The notes: generated by a model from the sequence alone, not told the origin. A DNA stretch of 58,208 bases from Acinetobacter sp. BY419 (GCF_019038395.1 NZ_JAGFXZ010000021.1:1-58208), one strand, 5' to 3'; counted from the first letter of the stretch, positions 1 through 7,649 are shown. Translations and numbers: made by a program.

Positions 1-60
1 TCGCTTTATCGTTTGTTCAGTGTCTATAATAGTGTCTAAGACCATAAACATGATGTCCAT
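1..60 (-). CDS. Possible start of IS66-type TnpA (partial)
   Basis: Twenty open codons run from ATG at 60 to the window edge and end in Gln-Thr-Ile-Lys-Arg. IS66 TnpA (OrfA, a small helix-turn-helix protein) usually has a basic Arg-rich stretch near its start, so this could be its first residues. The ATG lies inside the right arm of an 8-bp inverted repeat (54-61 and 70-77), which could fold in the mRNA and hide the start codon. Too little sequence is present to confirm it; the call depends on the IS66-like terminus at 127. Confidence 0.3.
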   Translation of the reverse strand, partial: MDIMFMVLDTIIDTEQTIKR

Positions 61-127
61 TTAATAAATAATGGACACTATCGGGATGTTAAGCAGATAA
101 GAAAAGTGGGGTTCAGCGGACGCTTAC
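1..127 (-). mobile_element. End of an IS66-family-like insertion sequence (partial)
   Basis: Read on the minus strand from position 127, the sequence begins GTAAGCGTCCGCTGAACCCC. IS66-family terminal inverted repeats typically begin GTAAGCG. The DNA right of 127 changes to AT-rich sequence, consistent with the outer edge of the element. Inside the edge an open frame begins at 60 and runs off the left end of the window, as a first transposition gene would. The rest of the element is outside the window, so the family call rests on the terminus alone. Confidence 0.5.
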
Positions 128-321
128 CAATTAATTATATTTATGACCAATGGTTTTGGAATCTTTTGTTATTCCCATCATCCTTTAATAAGAATATAAA
201 AGATATTAAGCTTATTATAAGAATAAAAACTCTAATGAATAAAATTGAAATCTTTATAGTTGGATTAGCTATATTAGTTATATCTTTAATTATTTACTCC
301 ATAGGACAGACATTCAATTAG
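128..321 (+). pseudogene. Possible truncated membrane-protein remnant beside the IS end
   Basis: An open frame continues from the IS terminus to a stop at 319-321. It includes aromatic residues, a basic stretch and a final hydrophobic segment (from the ATG at 235) that could cross the membrane once. Its upstream part lies in the IS terminus, so any original start has been lost. It may be the C-terminus of a membrane protein cut by the insertion, or chance open AT-rich sequence. No family is recognised. Confidence 0.22.
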
Positions 322-500
322 AAAAGCATTACTCCAAACCATGGTTTTTTAACAATTGAACCCCTAAGTAATTATCTAATATTTCGATAGAAAAATACTT
401 AAAATGGCTAAACATAATATTACAAAAGTATCTGGAAATGTAATCGGGTAAATTAAAAAAATAATGTAAAGTTTCGCTCTAAATAAAGAGACGGCGCTTT

Positions 501-842
501 ATGAAGAATTTAGGTATATTGATATTTATTGCAATATTAGCAGGTTGCAGCTATCAGGAATTCAACGAGCAGAAACCTGATCCGAACGTATTGATAGAAC
601 AGCAGCTCAAATCTGCAAGAGCGATAACCAAAAAATTCCTTCTAAATCCTGATTCGGCTAAATTTCGTAATCAAATAAGAGATTGCGGGGAAGTTAGTTA
701 TAAAAAAGAAGGAGGTAACATTACTAATGCTTTTCAGCGTTTTATTGTGCTGGATAAAAATATAGTCCTTTTAGAAAACGGGATAGATCAAACACAGTTT
801 GAGTTATCTTGGAAGAGCGCTTGTACACCAAGCTGGATGTGA
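501..842 (+). CDS. Small lipoprotein, hypothetical
   Basis: The 113-residue product starts with a short lipoprotein signal peptide ending in a Leu-Ala-Gly-Cys lipobox (Cys16), so the mature protein should be lipid-anchored in the envelope. The rest is soluble, with two further cysteines (in DCGEV and SACTP) that could form a disulfide. A good intrinsic terminator follows 8 bases after the stop, so it is probably a single-gene unit. No function is recognised. It lies in AT-rich accessory DNA between an IS end and island debris. Confidence 0.7.
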   Translation: MKNLGILIFIAILAGCSYQEFNEQKPDPNVLIEQQLKSARAITKKFLLNPDSAKFRNQIRDCGEVSYKKEGGNITNAFQRFIVLDKNIVLLENGIDQTQFELSWKSACTPSWM

Positions 843-849
843 AAAATAT

Positions 850-873
850 AAAGCCCTACGAGAGGGCTTTTTT
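850..873 (+). terminator. Intrinsic terminator of the small lipoprotein gene
   Basis: Perfect 8-bp stem (850-857 with 863-870), 5-base loop, followed by a T run. Its T run overlaps the stop codon of the converging small gene at 872, so it may serve both directions. Confidence 0.85.
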
Positions 874-1042
874 AAATCATCCGATGATTCTGATTTATTC
901 TCTTTTCAGCTGCATACTCTAAAGCAATTTGTTGTGCTTCAGCGGCAGCTGAGGCTTCTATGGGTATAGGTTCAGCTGCAATAGCTAAAGTTCCAGTGAG
1001 TCCGAATAAACTTAGTAATAGAACTTGCGAATACTTTTTCAT
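872..1042 (-). CDS. Small exported protein, hypothetical
   Basis: The frame could extend to 1102, but the likely start is the ATG at 1042. It is preceded by a GGAGAG ribosome binding site and begins a typical signal peptide (Met-Lys-Lys, then a Leu-rich core ending near Ala-Ile-Ala-Ala). That gives 56 residues, leaving about 32 after cleavage, rich in Ala and Glu. No family is recognised. The signal peptide and binding site argue that it is real, but its size keeps confidence moderate. Confidence 0.5.
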   Translation of the reverse strand: MKKYSQVLLLSLFGLTGTLAIAAEPIPIEASAAAEAQQIALEYAAEKRINQNHRMI

Positions 1043-1435
1043 TTGAATTTTCTCTCCGTTTCTAAGACTAGATTTCAGCGTATAGTCTAAATTAAAACCC
1101 ACATGTATCAGCTATGTCCGGATATGTAAGATAGTCAAGCTTAAAGTTATAGATATACCGGGTTATGTAAGAGCAATTATCTAAAGATTTTTTTTGTTAT
1201 TGTTTTAAAAAATCAGTAACTCCTAGTGATTAAACATTTTATTTTTAGTATATGGAATGCAGTTATAGGTGAGGGTGTATAAATAAAGCCTGCTTTAACG
1301 GGGGGGGGCTGCCATTTTTTCATTTGTAAGATACAGTAAATTTTTGGCAGTCTTAATGTTATCAAGTGTTCACTTTATTTATTATATAAATAATAAAAGG
1401 TGGAAGTTTGACTCGCTAACAAAGTAAAAGTTCTT
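1043..1435. other. AT-rich intergenic stretch with a nine-G tract
   Basis: I see no supported gene here. The notable feature is a run of nine G at 1300-1308 in an otherwise AT-rich stretch. No tRNA, repeat array or clear terminator was seen. Confidence 0.5.
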
Positions 1436-1573
1436 ATGATTGAGGGGAATACTACTAACTTTAAGCTGACTGTTTATGAAATGGGTGAGGAAAGTCATTG
1501 GACATTCTATTAGTTAGGCTCTGGTACAGGTGCTAAATTAAGTCTTAAATCATTAAGAATCACCTTCGTATAA
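1436..1573 (+). pseudogene. Possible decayed reading frame
   Basis: From ATG 1436 a frame with protein-like composition runs 25 codons to TAG at 1511-1513. It continues in the same frame through a Gly-Ser-Gly-Thr-Gly segment to TAA at 1571-1573. The parts on both sides of the first stop look like one protein sequence, suggesting an old gene inactivated by nonsense mutations. No family is recognised. Chance cannot be excluded in such a short stretch. Confidence 0.22.
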
Positions 1574-1696
1574 TTATGGTTAAGTATAAGTACCCAGCTA
1601 AAGATTGGTTATATAGTGCTAAAGAAAAGATAAGAAAGTATTTCTTTCTCATATGAAGTGAAATCGTAGTAAAGTTTAAAAAATATAGGGATAAAT

Positions 1697-2068
1697 ATGA
1701 AAAATGGTTTATTAAGAGTGCTGGTTGTTAATGCAAACGATTCTCTCGTTGTAGAGAAGAAGGAGACACTACCTATTACTTTGAGTGTAAATGGTCAGCT
1801 GATTAGTGGTGAATTAATATCTAGAAGTGAATTCTTCACCCTCGAACAGAATGCGACATTGAAATACCACGTGGATATTATTGATGCCGAGATAGTTCAG
1901 AAAAAAGGTGAAATTCCAGAAATACCAATGGAAGAAATCCAGTTTCTTCACCTCAAAAATGCGGCGTATTGGGTTAATGGGGTCAAAGTTCCTTCCAGTC
2001 AAACCAGCATAATCGTTAATATCGATTCAGTAGATGCCTTCAATATTGGCATGTTGCAATGCAGTTAA
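1697..2068 (+). CDS. GvpU-like protein (gas vesicle accessory protein family)
   Basis: This 123-residue protein resembles the GvpU family. Near residue 27 it has an ITLSVNGQLISGELIS segment like the family's N-terminal strand region. Near residue 83 it has FLHLKNA, then a Pro-Ser-Ser-Gln turn and a closing VDAFNIGMLQ, which match the order seen in GvpU-like proteins. GvpU was named from gas-vesicle clusters, but no gvpA or other vesicle gene is visible here, so the name does not establish a role. An AGGG ribosome binding site precedes the ATG, and a strong hairpin follows. It is a solitary cargo-like gene in accessory DNA, with an integrase relic about 550 bases further on. Confidence 0.65.
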   Translation: MKNGLLRVLVVNANDSLVVEKKETLPITLSVNGQLISGELISRSEFFTLEQNATLKYHVDIIDAEIVQKKGEIPEIPMEEIQFLHLKNAAYWVNGVKVPSSQTSIIVNIDSVDAFNIGMLQCS

Positions 2069-2074
2069 GGGGCT

Positions 2075-2119
2075 GCTCAAAAAGCCAGCCTTAAGTTTCT
2101 TCAGGATGGCTTTTTGAGC
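2075..2119 (+). terminator. Hairpin after the GvpU-like gene
   Basis: A 16-bp stem with one mismatch (2075-2090 with 2104-2119) and a 13-base loop begins just after the stop codon. The stem ends in A5/T5 tracts, so it could terminate transcription. There is no long T run beyond it, so it could also be a transposon-derived inverted repeat. Confidence 0.55.
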
Positions 2120-2142
2120 TAAGGCGTACAGCAAATAGACAG

Positions 2143-2158
2143 GGCTTTGTTGCATAAA
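2143..2158. mobile_element. IS-terminus-like sequence (remnant)
   Basis: The 16 bases GGCTTTGTTGCATAAA resemble terminal repeats of IS6/IS903-type elements found in Acinetobacter. No intact transposase frame accompanies them and no matching opposite end was found, so this is at most debris. Confidence 0.25.
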
Positions 2159-2161
2159 AAT

Positions 2162-2314
2162 TTAAAAGATAAAGCTACCTAACCTGCTTAAATTTAAGTG
2201 GCTTCTTGGATATGAAGTCGACCTGATTCCGTGAAACTTTTGAGCATGGCTATAGGTGCAGGAATTGCATTGACCTGGCGGTGAAAGTTCTTTGCATTGG
2301 GGGCATCTCCTCAT
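2162..2314 (-). CDS. Possible 50-residue zinc-ribbon micro-protein
   Basis: The frame from ATG 2314 encodes 50 residues with Cys4, Cys7, Cys16 and Cys19 in two CPxC/CxxC knuckles, a pattern typical of a zinc ribbon. The rest is basic and Ser/His-rich. There is no clear ribosome binding site, and the C-terminus runs close to the IS-like terminus at 2143. It could be a real small protein of the island or a fragment of a larger one. Confidence 0.22.
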   Translation of the reverse strand: MRRCPQCKELSPPGQCNSCTYSHAQKFHGIRSTSYPRSHLNLSRLGSFIF

Positions 2315-2619
2315 AAGTTAATGTAATACATTTTGTTTTCTATCCAACTTTGACGGTGATAACCTGCCTATTTTTTCAGATCATTGTTCCTAAACTTTTG
2401 GCCATTTTCAGTAATTCATTTCTCTCAACTGAGCGGGCGCTTTTGTCTTTCTATAAGATTACATTTTTTTTCTGGGTAGAATCAGCACATGTACCTGCCC
2501 GTTTGTACTGATCCTACGGCAATGTATAGTTTCATGAGCGCCATCTCAAATTCAATCAGTACAGTCTCTAGCAGTTCACCATGCAAACTTCACATGCACA
2601 ATAACGGCCTTGATATTAC
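2315..2619. other. Degenerate island DNA without a supported gene
   Basis: Short open stretches occur on the minus strand (for example around 2490-2580) but are broken by many stops. They may be the decayed remainder of the integrase gene whose N-terminal part lies at 2620-3045. Confidence 0.4.
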
Positions 2620-3045
2620 TTAGTCTTTAATATGTGCAGGTGCTAAACCAGCAGTTCCTTTCACGGGATCACTTTTTCTATGCATAATTGCATAATCAGA
2701 AAAGTCTTGTCGTGCTAAAGAATAGATATTCTTCTCGGAAATATCTAAACTAGCGATATGCTGTAGTGCTCCTGTTTTTGTCCTGGCAAAGCTGCCTGCT
2801 TCTTCCAAATACTGAAAAATGAATTCTCTGAGTATTTTGTGCTTTATTTGCACTGCCGTATTCAAGATTTTTTCAGGGTACAATTCGATTTCTGCTTCTG
2901 TACGTTAAATCCAGTCCTTAGCTAATGATTTCTTGCTGAAGGTCTCGGACTTTTTTAATTTAGGGTAGCCTTGACGTTGTACACGGACTTGAGCTCTATA
3001 CTGAGGTGTTCCATCTTTTGTTTGTCGCCTAGTGACAGTTCCCAT
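2620..3045 (-). pseudogene. Tyrosine site-specific integrase, N-terminal fragment with internal stop
   Basis: From ATG 3045 the frame reads MGTVTRRQTKDGTPQYRAQV and continues through a Phe-Ser-Lys-Lys-Ser segment to Ala-Lys-Asp-Trp-Ile. This is the usual N-terminus of phage-type tyrosine integrases: a beta-strand arm-binding region followed by a 'sort-and-trim' segment. An in-frame TAA at 2905-2907 interrupts it. The frame then stays open for another 94 codons of core-binding-like sequence to a stop at 2620. The catalytic domain (Arg, His, Tyr residues) is missing, so it cannot recombine DNA. It is divergent from dusB, only about 100 bases away, the position expected for an integrase of an island inserted at the 5' end of a dus gene. 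Confidence 0.72.
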
Positions 3046-3147
3046 GAATTTGCATCATTAAAATATTGGGGTGCAAGTAAGGTGTAATCAAAGGACACTA
3101 AAATTCACTACGATGCGGCTAAACAAAGTTAAACGAGGTTAAAGATT

Positions 3148-4194
3148 TTGAGCAAAAACAATGTAATTGAAGAATTGTTTGGAAGATCAATAGATAGGAA
3201 ACTTTGGGTGGCTCCCATGGCAGGTGTGACCGACCGTCCGTTTAGAACCTTGTGTAAATACTTTGGTGCAGGCCATGCGGTTAGTGAAATGATGACATCC
3301 GACAAAACTTTGCGCATGAGTAAAAAAAGCCTATATCGTGCCAATTTTGATGGAGAGCTGGCACCAATCTCGGCGCAGATTGCCGGTTCAGACCCGCATG
3401 ATCTGGCCGAGGCTGCACGTTATCAGGTAGCCAATGGCGCACAAATTGTGGATATTAATATGGGCTGTCCAGCCAAAAAGGTCTGTAACCGACTGGCTGG
3501 TTCAGCTTTGTTGCAGGATGAAGGTCTGGTGGCACGCATTCTGGATACTGTCGTTGCTGCAGTGGATGTACCGGTGACTTTGAAAACCCGTCTCGGGTAT
3601 TTGAATGGTCAGGAAAATATTATGCGGGTTGCAAAACGTGCTGAACAAGCCGGAATTGCAGCGCTCGCCTTGCATGGCCGTACCCGTGAAGACATGTACC
3701 TGAATACCGCACGTTATTCACTCATTAAAGATGTGAAGGAAATATTGAATATTCCCGTAATTGCCAACGGTGATATCGATAGTCCTGAAAAAGCCAAATA
3801 TGTACTGGATTATACTGGTGCAGATGCGATTATGATTGGTCGTGCAGCACAAGGTCGGCCCTGGATCTTTCGTGAAATTGCACATTATTTAAAAACCGGT
3901 CAACATCTGGATGCACCGAGTATTGCAGAAGTTAAAAATGTACTACTAGGACATTTGGCAGAATTATATGAGTTCTATGGCGAGTATTCTGGCTGCCGAA
4001 TTTCCCGTAAACATATTGCCTGGTACACCAAAGGTCTGCGTTCCAGTAATGAATTTCGCCAGAATATGTATCAGGTAGAAAACACGGCTGATCAATATCG
4101 TGTGGTAGAAGATTATTTTAATGCCCTGCTGGAACATGGTTTAACCATGAATGATGTACAGGTCGAGCAGGTGAATTTACTGGAAACCAAGTAA
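3148..4194 (+). CDS. dusB: tRNA-dihydrouridine synthase B
   Basis: The enzyme reduces a specific uridine in the D-loop of tRNAs to dihydrouridine using FMN and NADPH. The TIM-barrel signature VAPMAGVTDRPFRTLC is at 21-36, the catalytic cysteine is in NMGCPAKKV (Cys107), and the phosphate-binding GDI...GADAIMIGRAAQGRPW segment lies further on. The pattern is DusB rather than DusA or DusC. The start is a TTG with a GAGG nearby. The first 20 residues differ from the short N-terminus usual in this family, just where the island junction lies. In many gammaproteobacteria dusB is joined to fis; here fis is some 47 kb away. Confidence 0.93.
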   Translation: MSKNNVIEELFGRSIDRKLWVAPMAGVTDRPFRTLCKYFGAGHAVSEMMTSDKTLRMSKKSLYRANFDGELAPISAQIAGSDPHDLAEAARYQVANGAQIVDINMGCPAKKVCNRLAGSALLQDEGLVARILDTVVAAVDVPVTLKTRLGYLNGQENIMRVAKRAEQAGIAALALHGRTREDMYLNTARYSLIKDVKEILNIPVIANGDIDSPEKAKYVLDYTGADAIMIGRAAQGRPWIFREIAHYLKTGQHLDAPSIAEVKNVLLGHLAELYEFYGEYSGCRISRKHIAWYTKGLRSSNEFRQNMYQVENTADQYRVVEDYFNALLEHGLTMNDVQVEQVNLLETK

Positions 4195-4442
4195 TAACTG
4201 GCAAAAATCTGCGAAGCTATTAATATTTTTTGTGTGAAATCCCTACCTTTTTTATCTTGAGCAGGCGGATTTTAGCATTCTGTTTACACTTCAGCCTGTC
4301 TAATACAGAGCAACATATTTTGTTCACTTAAACTGGACAGGACTTGGACATTGCTTACTGAAGCTTCCTCTATGATGAACCTATCTATATATGAACCAGA
4401 TGTGAATCGTCTGGTTGATTGTTATCATTGAGGGAGATTTAT

Positions 4443-5120
4443 ATGACAAATACCAATCGTCCAGTTACAGAATTTAGTCATAAAACGTCAACTGAATTGC
4501 CACAAGAACGTAGTGAAGGCCTGAATATAAATCCTACAGATACCAATGCACGTCCAGATTTGAATACACCCGTGAAAGATAATCCTCATGTTCCAGATAT
4601 GAATGAAGGTAAGGATAACCTGGCTGCGACAGGTGCCGGTACTTTAGGTGGGGCTGCTATAGGGGCCGTTGCAGGTTTGGTAGGTGGCCCTCCAGGTGCA
4701 GTGGTAGGTGGTATTATTGGTGGAATTGTTGGCGGTATTGCAGGTAATGACATTGCAACGCCGGATCATCAAAAGCAGACAGATAATTACCAGCATCCAG
4801 AGAATTTACCTGAAGCAGATAACTATCAACATCCAGATCATCTCAGTGCTGAAGATAACTACTGGAGAGATGAGTATCATAACCGCCCGTATTTTAATGA
4901 AACACGGACTACATATAGCGATCTAGATTATGACCGTGATTATCGTGGGGCCTATCGTGTGGGTTATGAAAACCGTGCGATGTATGATCGTGATACTGAT
5001 TTTGATCATGCGGAACCTGAATTACGTACCAAGTGGGAACAGGTGAAAGGTGATTCCCGCTTAAATTGGGAAGAAGCCAAGTTTGCAGTCAAAGACGCCT
5101 GGCATCGACTTACACACTGA
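4443..5120 (+). CDS. Glycine-zipper protein with CsbD-like C-terminus
   Basis: I start the gene at ATG 4443, preceded by GAGGGA, rather than 24 bases upstream; this gives 225 residues. The N-terminal third is hydrophilic. Residues about 60-100 form a long Gly-rich glycine zipper (repeated GGxxG steps) that could pack into membranes or assemble. Next come Asp/Asn/Tyr/His-rich repeats containing DNYQHP. The last 30 residues (KWEQVKGDSRLNWEEAKFAV) resemble the CsbD-like fold. CsbD-like and glycine-zipper proteins are often stress-induced, so a stress role is likely but inferred. There is no signal peptide. A terminator follows. Confidence 0.7.
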   Translation: MTNTNRPVTEFSHKTSTELPQERSEGLNINPTDTNARPDLNTPVKDNPHVPDMNEGKDNLAATGAGTLGGAAIGAVAGLVGGPPGAVVGGIIGGIVGGIAGNDIATPDHQKQTDNYQHPENLPEADNYQHPDHLSAEDNYWRDEYHNRPYFNETRTTYSDLDYDRDYRGAYRVGYENRAMYDRDTDFDHAEPELRTKWEQVKGDSRLNWEEAKFAVKDAWHRLTH

Positions 5121-5136
5121 AATCTGAATAAATTAA

Positions 5137-5164
5137 AAACCTCTCCTATTGGAGAGGTTTTTTA
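5137..5164. terminator. Bidirectional terminator
   Basis: Perfect 10-bp stem (5137-5146 with 5151-5160), TATT loop, A run before and T run after. It sits between the converging glycine-zipper gene and the nitronate monooxygenase-like gene and can serve both. Confidence 0.9.
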
Positions 5165-5182
5165 TGATTGCACTATATCCTA

Positions 5183-6226
5183 TTAAGGATGTCTCATTTC
5201 CAGAACAAGTTGGTTAATCAGATCAGAAGCTTCCATTTCACGAATCTGTGCCACATTTGAGCCTGCCCAGAAGGCGCCATAACCCTGATCGCCCTGTTTG
5301 GCTGCGGCGGCATGTAATTGTTTGGCCAGATCATAAGTATAAGGATAAGCCGGAACATCCAGCCGGTCTGGTGTGTCAACTTCAATATGCCAGTGGTTGA
5401 TGATTCCGCGTGCAGGACGACCGGAAATACTGGCGCTCACTTGAGTAAGTGGCCTGGAAAGTAACGCTTTACGATAGGCCTCATTGGCATTGGAAGATTT
5501 GCACTGTACAAATGCAGTCCCCAGTTGCACGGCATCGGCACCAAAATCCAGCATCTGTCTTGCCTGCTGACCATCCATGATTCCGCCTGCTGCTACAATC
5601 GGCAGGGAAGAATGCCGTTTGATCAGCTTCACCAGATTGGAAGTTTTGACTGAGGCATCAAACTTAGTAGAGAAAATCCCGCGGTGTCCGCCGGCCTCAA
5701 TACCTTGTGCAATAATGATATCAATTCCGGCTGCTTCAATAGCCTTGGCTTCGGCAAAATTTGTCGCAGATACCATAGTCAGAATTCCGGCCTGCTTTAA
5801 GGCCTGAATCTGATGCAGATGCGGGATACCAAAATGAAAGCTAACAGCCTGTGGCTTGGTTTCCAGCACCAGATTCAGCGAATCATCATTGTCTTTAAAA
5901 CTTGTATAAATACAATTTAAATGGTCGGGTGCCTGTACCCCATATTCTGCAAACTTATCTTTAAACTGTGCGATCCAGGCTTGCGCGACAGTTTCCTCTA
6001 AAGGCACGCTCTCATGACAGAAAAAATTTACCTGAAAAGGGTGATCTGTCAATTCCTGAGTTTTTAAAATCTGTTGTCGTGCTGCTTCGATACTGCTGGC
6101 CCCCAAGCCCAGTGAACCCAAGCCGCCTTGATTGGACACTTCGGCTGCAAGCTCAGGTGTGGAGACACCTGCCATCGGTGCCAAGAAAATAGGATGTTTA
6201 ATTCCGAGATTTTCTAATAAAGACAT
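5183..6226 (-). CDS. Nitronate monooxygenase-like flavoprotein (NPD family)
   Basis: This 347-residue TIM-barrel FMN protein belongs to the 2-nitropropane dioxygenase/nitronate monooxygenase family, which oxidises nitronates such as propionate 3-nitronate. It has the N-terminal PIFLAPMAGVSTPELA segment, the GIEAGGHRG loop near residue 180 and the FMN-phosphate segment VAAGGIMDG...FGADAVQLGTAF. These suit class I nitronate monooxygenases, but several proteins in this family have other or unknown substrates. An AGGAG site lies just upstream of the ATG. It is divergent from the radical SAM gene across about 225 bases. Confidence 0.88.
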   Translation of the reverse strand: MSLLENLGIKHPIFLAPMAGVSTPELAAEVSNQGGLGSLGLGASSIEAARQQILKTQELTDHPFQVNFFCHESVPLEETVAQAWIAQFKDKFAEYGVQAPDHLNCIYTSFKDNDDSLNLVLETKPQAVSFHFGIPHLHQIQALKQAGILTMVSATNFAEAKAIEAAGIDIIIAQGIEAGGHRGIFSTKFDASVKTSNLVKLIKRHSSLPIVAAGGIMDGQQARQMLDFGADAVQLGTAFVQCKSSNANEAYRKALLSRPLTQVSASISGRPARGIINHWHIEVDTPDRLDVPAYPYTYDLAKQLHAAAAKQGDQGYGAFWAGSNVAQIREMEASDLINQLVLEMRHP

Positions 6227-6452
6227 AGATTTGCTCCTTGTTATGCTTTTACTTTGCCTTTGAGCACAATATTAAGCAAATCATATTGGTTATTTTATTT
6301 TGAAATACTTAAACTTTGTTTATTTGGTGTTTACACCTCTTACGGCACGTTTTGTCGCTAGCATGACGGAGCGCCTATAGAGCCGTAATTTAAGACTTTA
6401 TAATAGTATTTTGGTCAACTCTTTCTAAGCGTCTGATCGTATCCGTGAAAAA

Positions 6453-7649
6453 ATGCAAATTTTAGCCGATGCTGCCAAGTGTGATGTGTCGTGTTTATTC
6501 AGTGGAAGTAATCGTAAAAACAAAGAGAAGGGCGTGGGCAATACCGGAAATGGCATCTGTCATAGCTATACTGAAGATGGCCGCTGTGTTTCCTTGCTGA
6601 AAATCCTGTATTCCAATGTCTGTATTTTTGACTGTTCCTATTGCGTCTCGCGCCGTTCCAATGATGTCCAGCGTGCTGCATTTACCGTACAGGAAGTTGT
6701 AGATTTGACCATGAATTTTTATCGCCGTAATTATATTGAGGGTCTGTTTTTAAGCTCCGGTATTTTTAAATCGGCCGATCACAGCATGGAACGGATGCTA
6801 CAGGCAGTCAAAAAATTAAGACTAGAAGAAAACTTTAATGGCTATATCCATCTGAAAACCATTCCGGGTACTTCACAGGAAATCACTACCGAAGCCGGAC
6901 TGTATGTAGACCGTATGAGTATTAATCTGGAAATGCCGACTGAAGCCGGATTACAGAAATTTGCGCCTGAGAAAACCCATGCCGAAGTACAAAAAGACTT
7001 AGGAATTGTACGAGACCAGTTAATCCAGCTCAAAGATGAACGCAAGCTAATCAAGTCGGTGCCAAGATTTGTGCCTGCCGGGCAAACCACACAGATGGTG
7101 GTCGGAGCACATAGTGAAACCGACCAGGATATTATTTTGATGGCCGATCGGCATTACAAGGATTTCAAACTGAAATGGGTGTATTTCTCCGGCTATATTC
7201 CGATTAATCTTGAAGAAAAAGCCTTGCCTGCAGTCGGTTCCGCACCGCCATTATTAAGAGAAAATCGTCTCTATCAATCCGACTGGCTGATGCGTTTTTA
7301 TGATTTTTCTGCCGATAAAATTGTCGATGATCAGCATCCGAATCTGGATATTGATCCCAAACTCAGTTGGGCCGTGCGTCATCCTGAAGCCTTTCCGGTG
7401 GAGATTAACCGAGCAGATTATAAAATGATTTTACGGGTTCTGGGGGTTGGGGTGTGTTCGGCCAAAAAAATTGTGCAGGCATGCCGTTTTGGTCAGCTTC
7501 ATATTGATCAGTTAAAACGTATGGGCGTGGCTTATAATCGGGCGCAGCATTTTATCCGCTGTGCCGATACGCCGAAATTCAAGAAAGATCAGCAATCGCA
7601 TCAGATCCATCAGCAGCAATTATCGCCGCAGCTTGGACTGGCATTCTGA
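6453..7649 (+). CDS. Radical SAM protein of the putative DNA modification/repair family
   Basis: The protein (398 residues) has a radical SAM cluster motif CxxxCxxC in NVCIFDCSYC, preceded by NGICHSYTEDGRCVSLLKIL. This matches the family annotated as putative DNA modification/repair radical SAM protein (TIGR03916-type), related to spore photoproduct lyase. The C-terminus has a helix-hairpin-helix-like segment (ILRVLGVGVCSAKKIV) suited to DNA contact. The frame upstream of ATG 6453 encodes family-like residues (SDRIREK) but has no usual start, so the annotated start may be short. Its partner gene, immediately downstream with a one-base overlap, is frameshifted. Confidence 0.85.
   Translation: MQILADAAKCDVSCLFSGSNRKNKEKGVGNTGNGICHSYTEDGRCVSLLKILYSNVCIFDCSYCVSRRSNDVQRAAFTVQEVVDLTMNFYRRNYIEGLFLSSGIFKSADHSMERMLQAVKKLRLEENFNGYIHLKTIPGTSQEITTEAGLYVDRMSINLEMPTEAGLQKFAPEKTHAEVQKDLGIVRDQLIQLKDERKLIKSVPRFVPAGQTTQMVVGAHSETDQDIILMADRHYKDFKLKWVYFSGYIPINLEEKALPAVGSAPPLLRENRLYQSDWLMRFYDFSADKIVDDQHPNLDIDPKLSWAVRHPEAFPVEINRADYKMILRVLGVGVCSAKKIVQACRFGQLHIDQLKRMGVAYNRAQHFIRCADTPKFKKDQQSHQIHQQQLSPQLGLAF

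Noticed and set aside
106..321. A 71-codon open frame beginning inside the IS terminus
   Set aside because: Its first codons lie in the IS66-like end and have no ribosome binding site; only the part after 127 could be a relic, listed at low confidence.
4708..4926. A +1-frame open stretch within the glycine-zipper gene
   Set aside because: Shadow of the real gene with Ile/Thr-rich content caused by the Gly-rich codons in the true frame.
6444..6452. An upstream alternative GTG start for the radical SAM gene
   Set aside because: The GTG upstream of ATG 6453 is out of frame, and the in-frame codons before 6453 (SDRIREK) reach a stop without any usual start.
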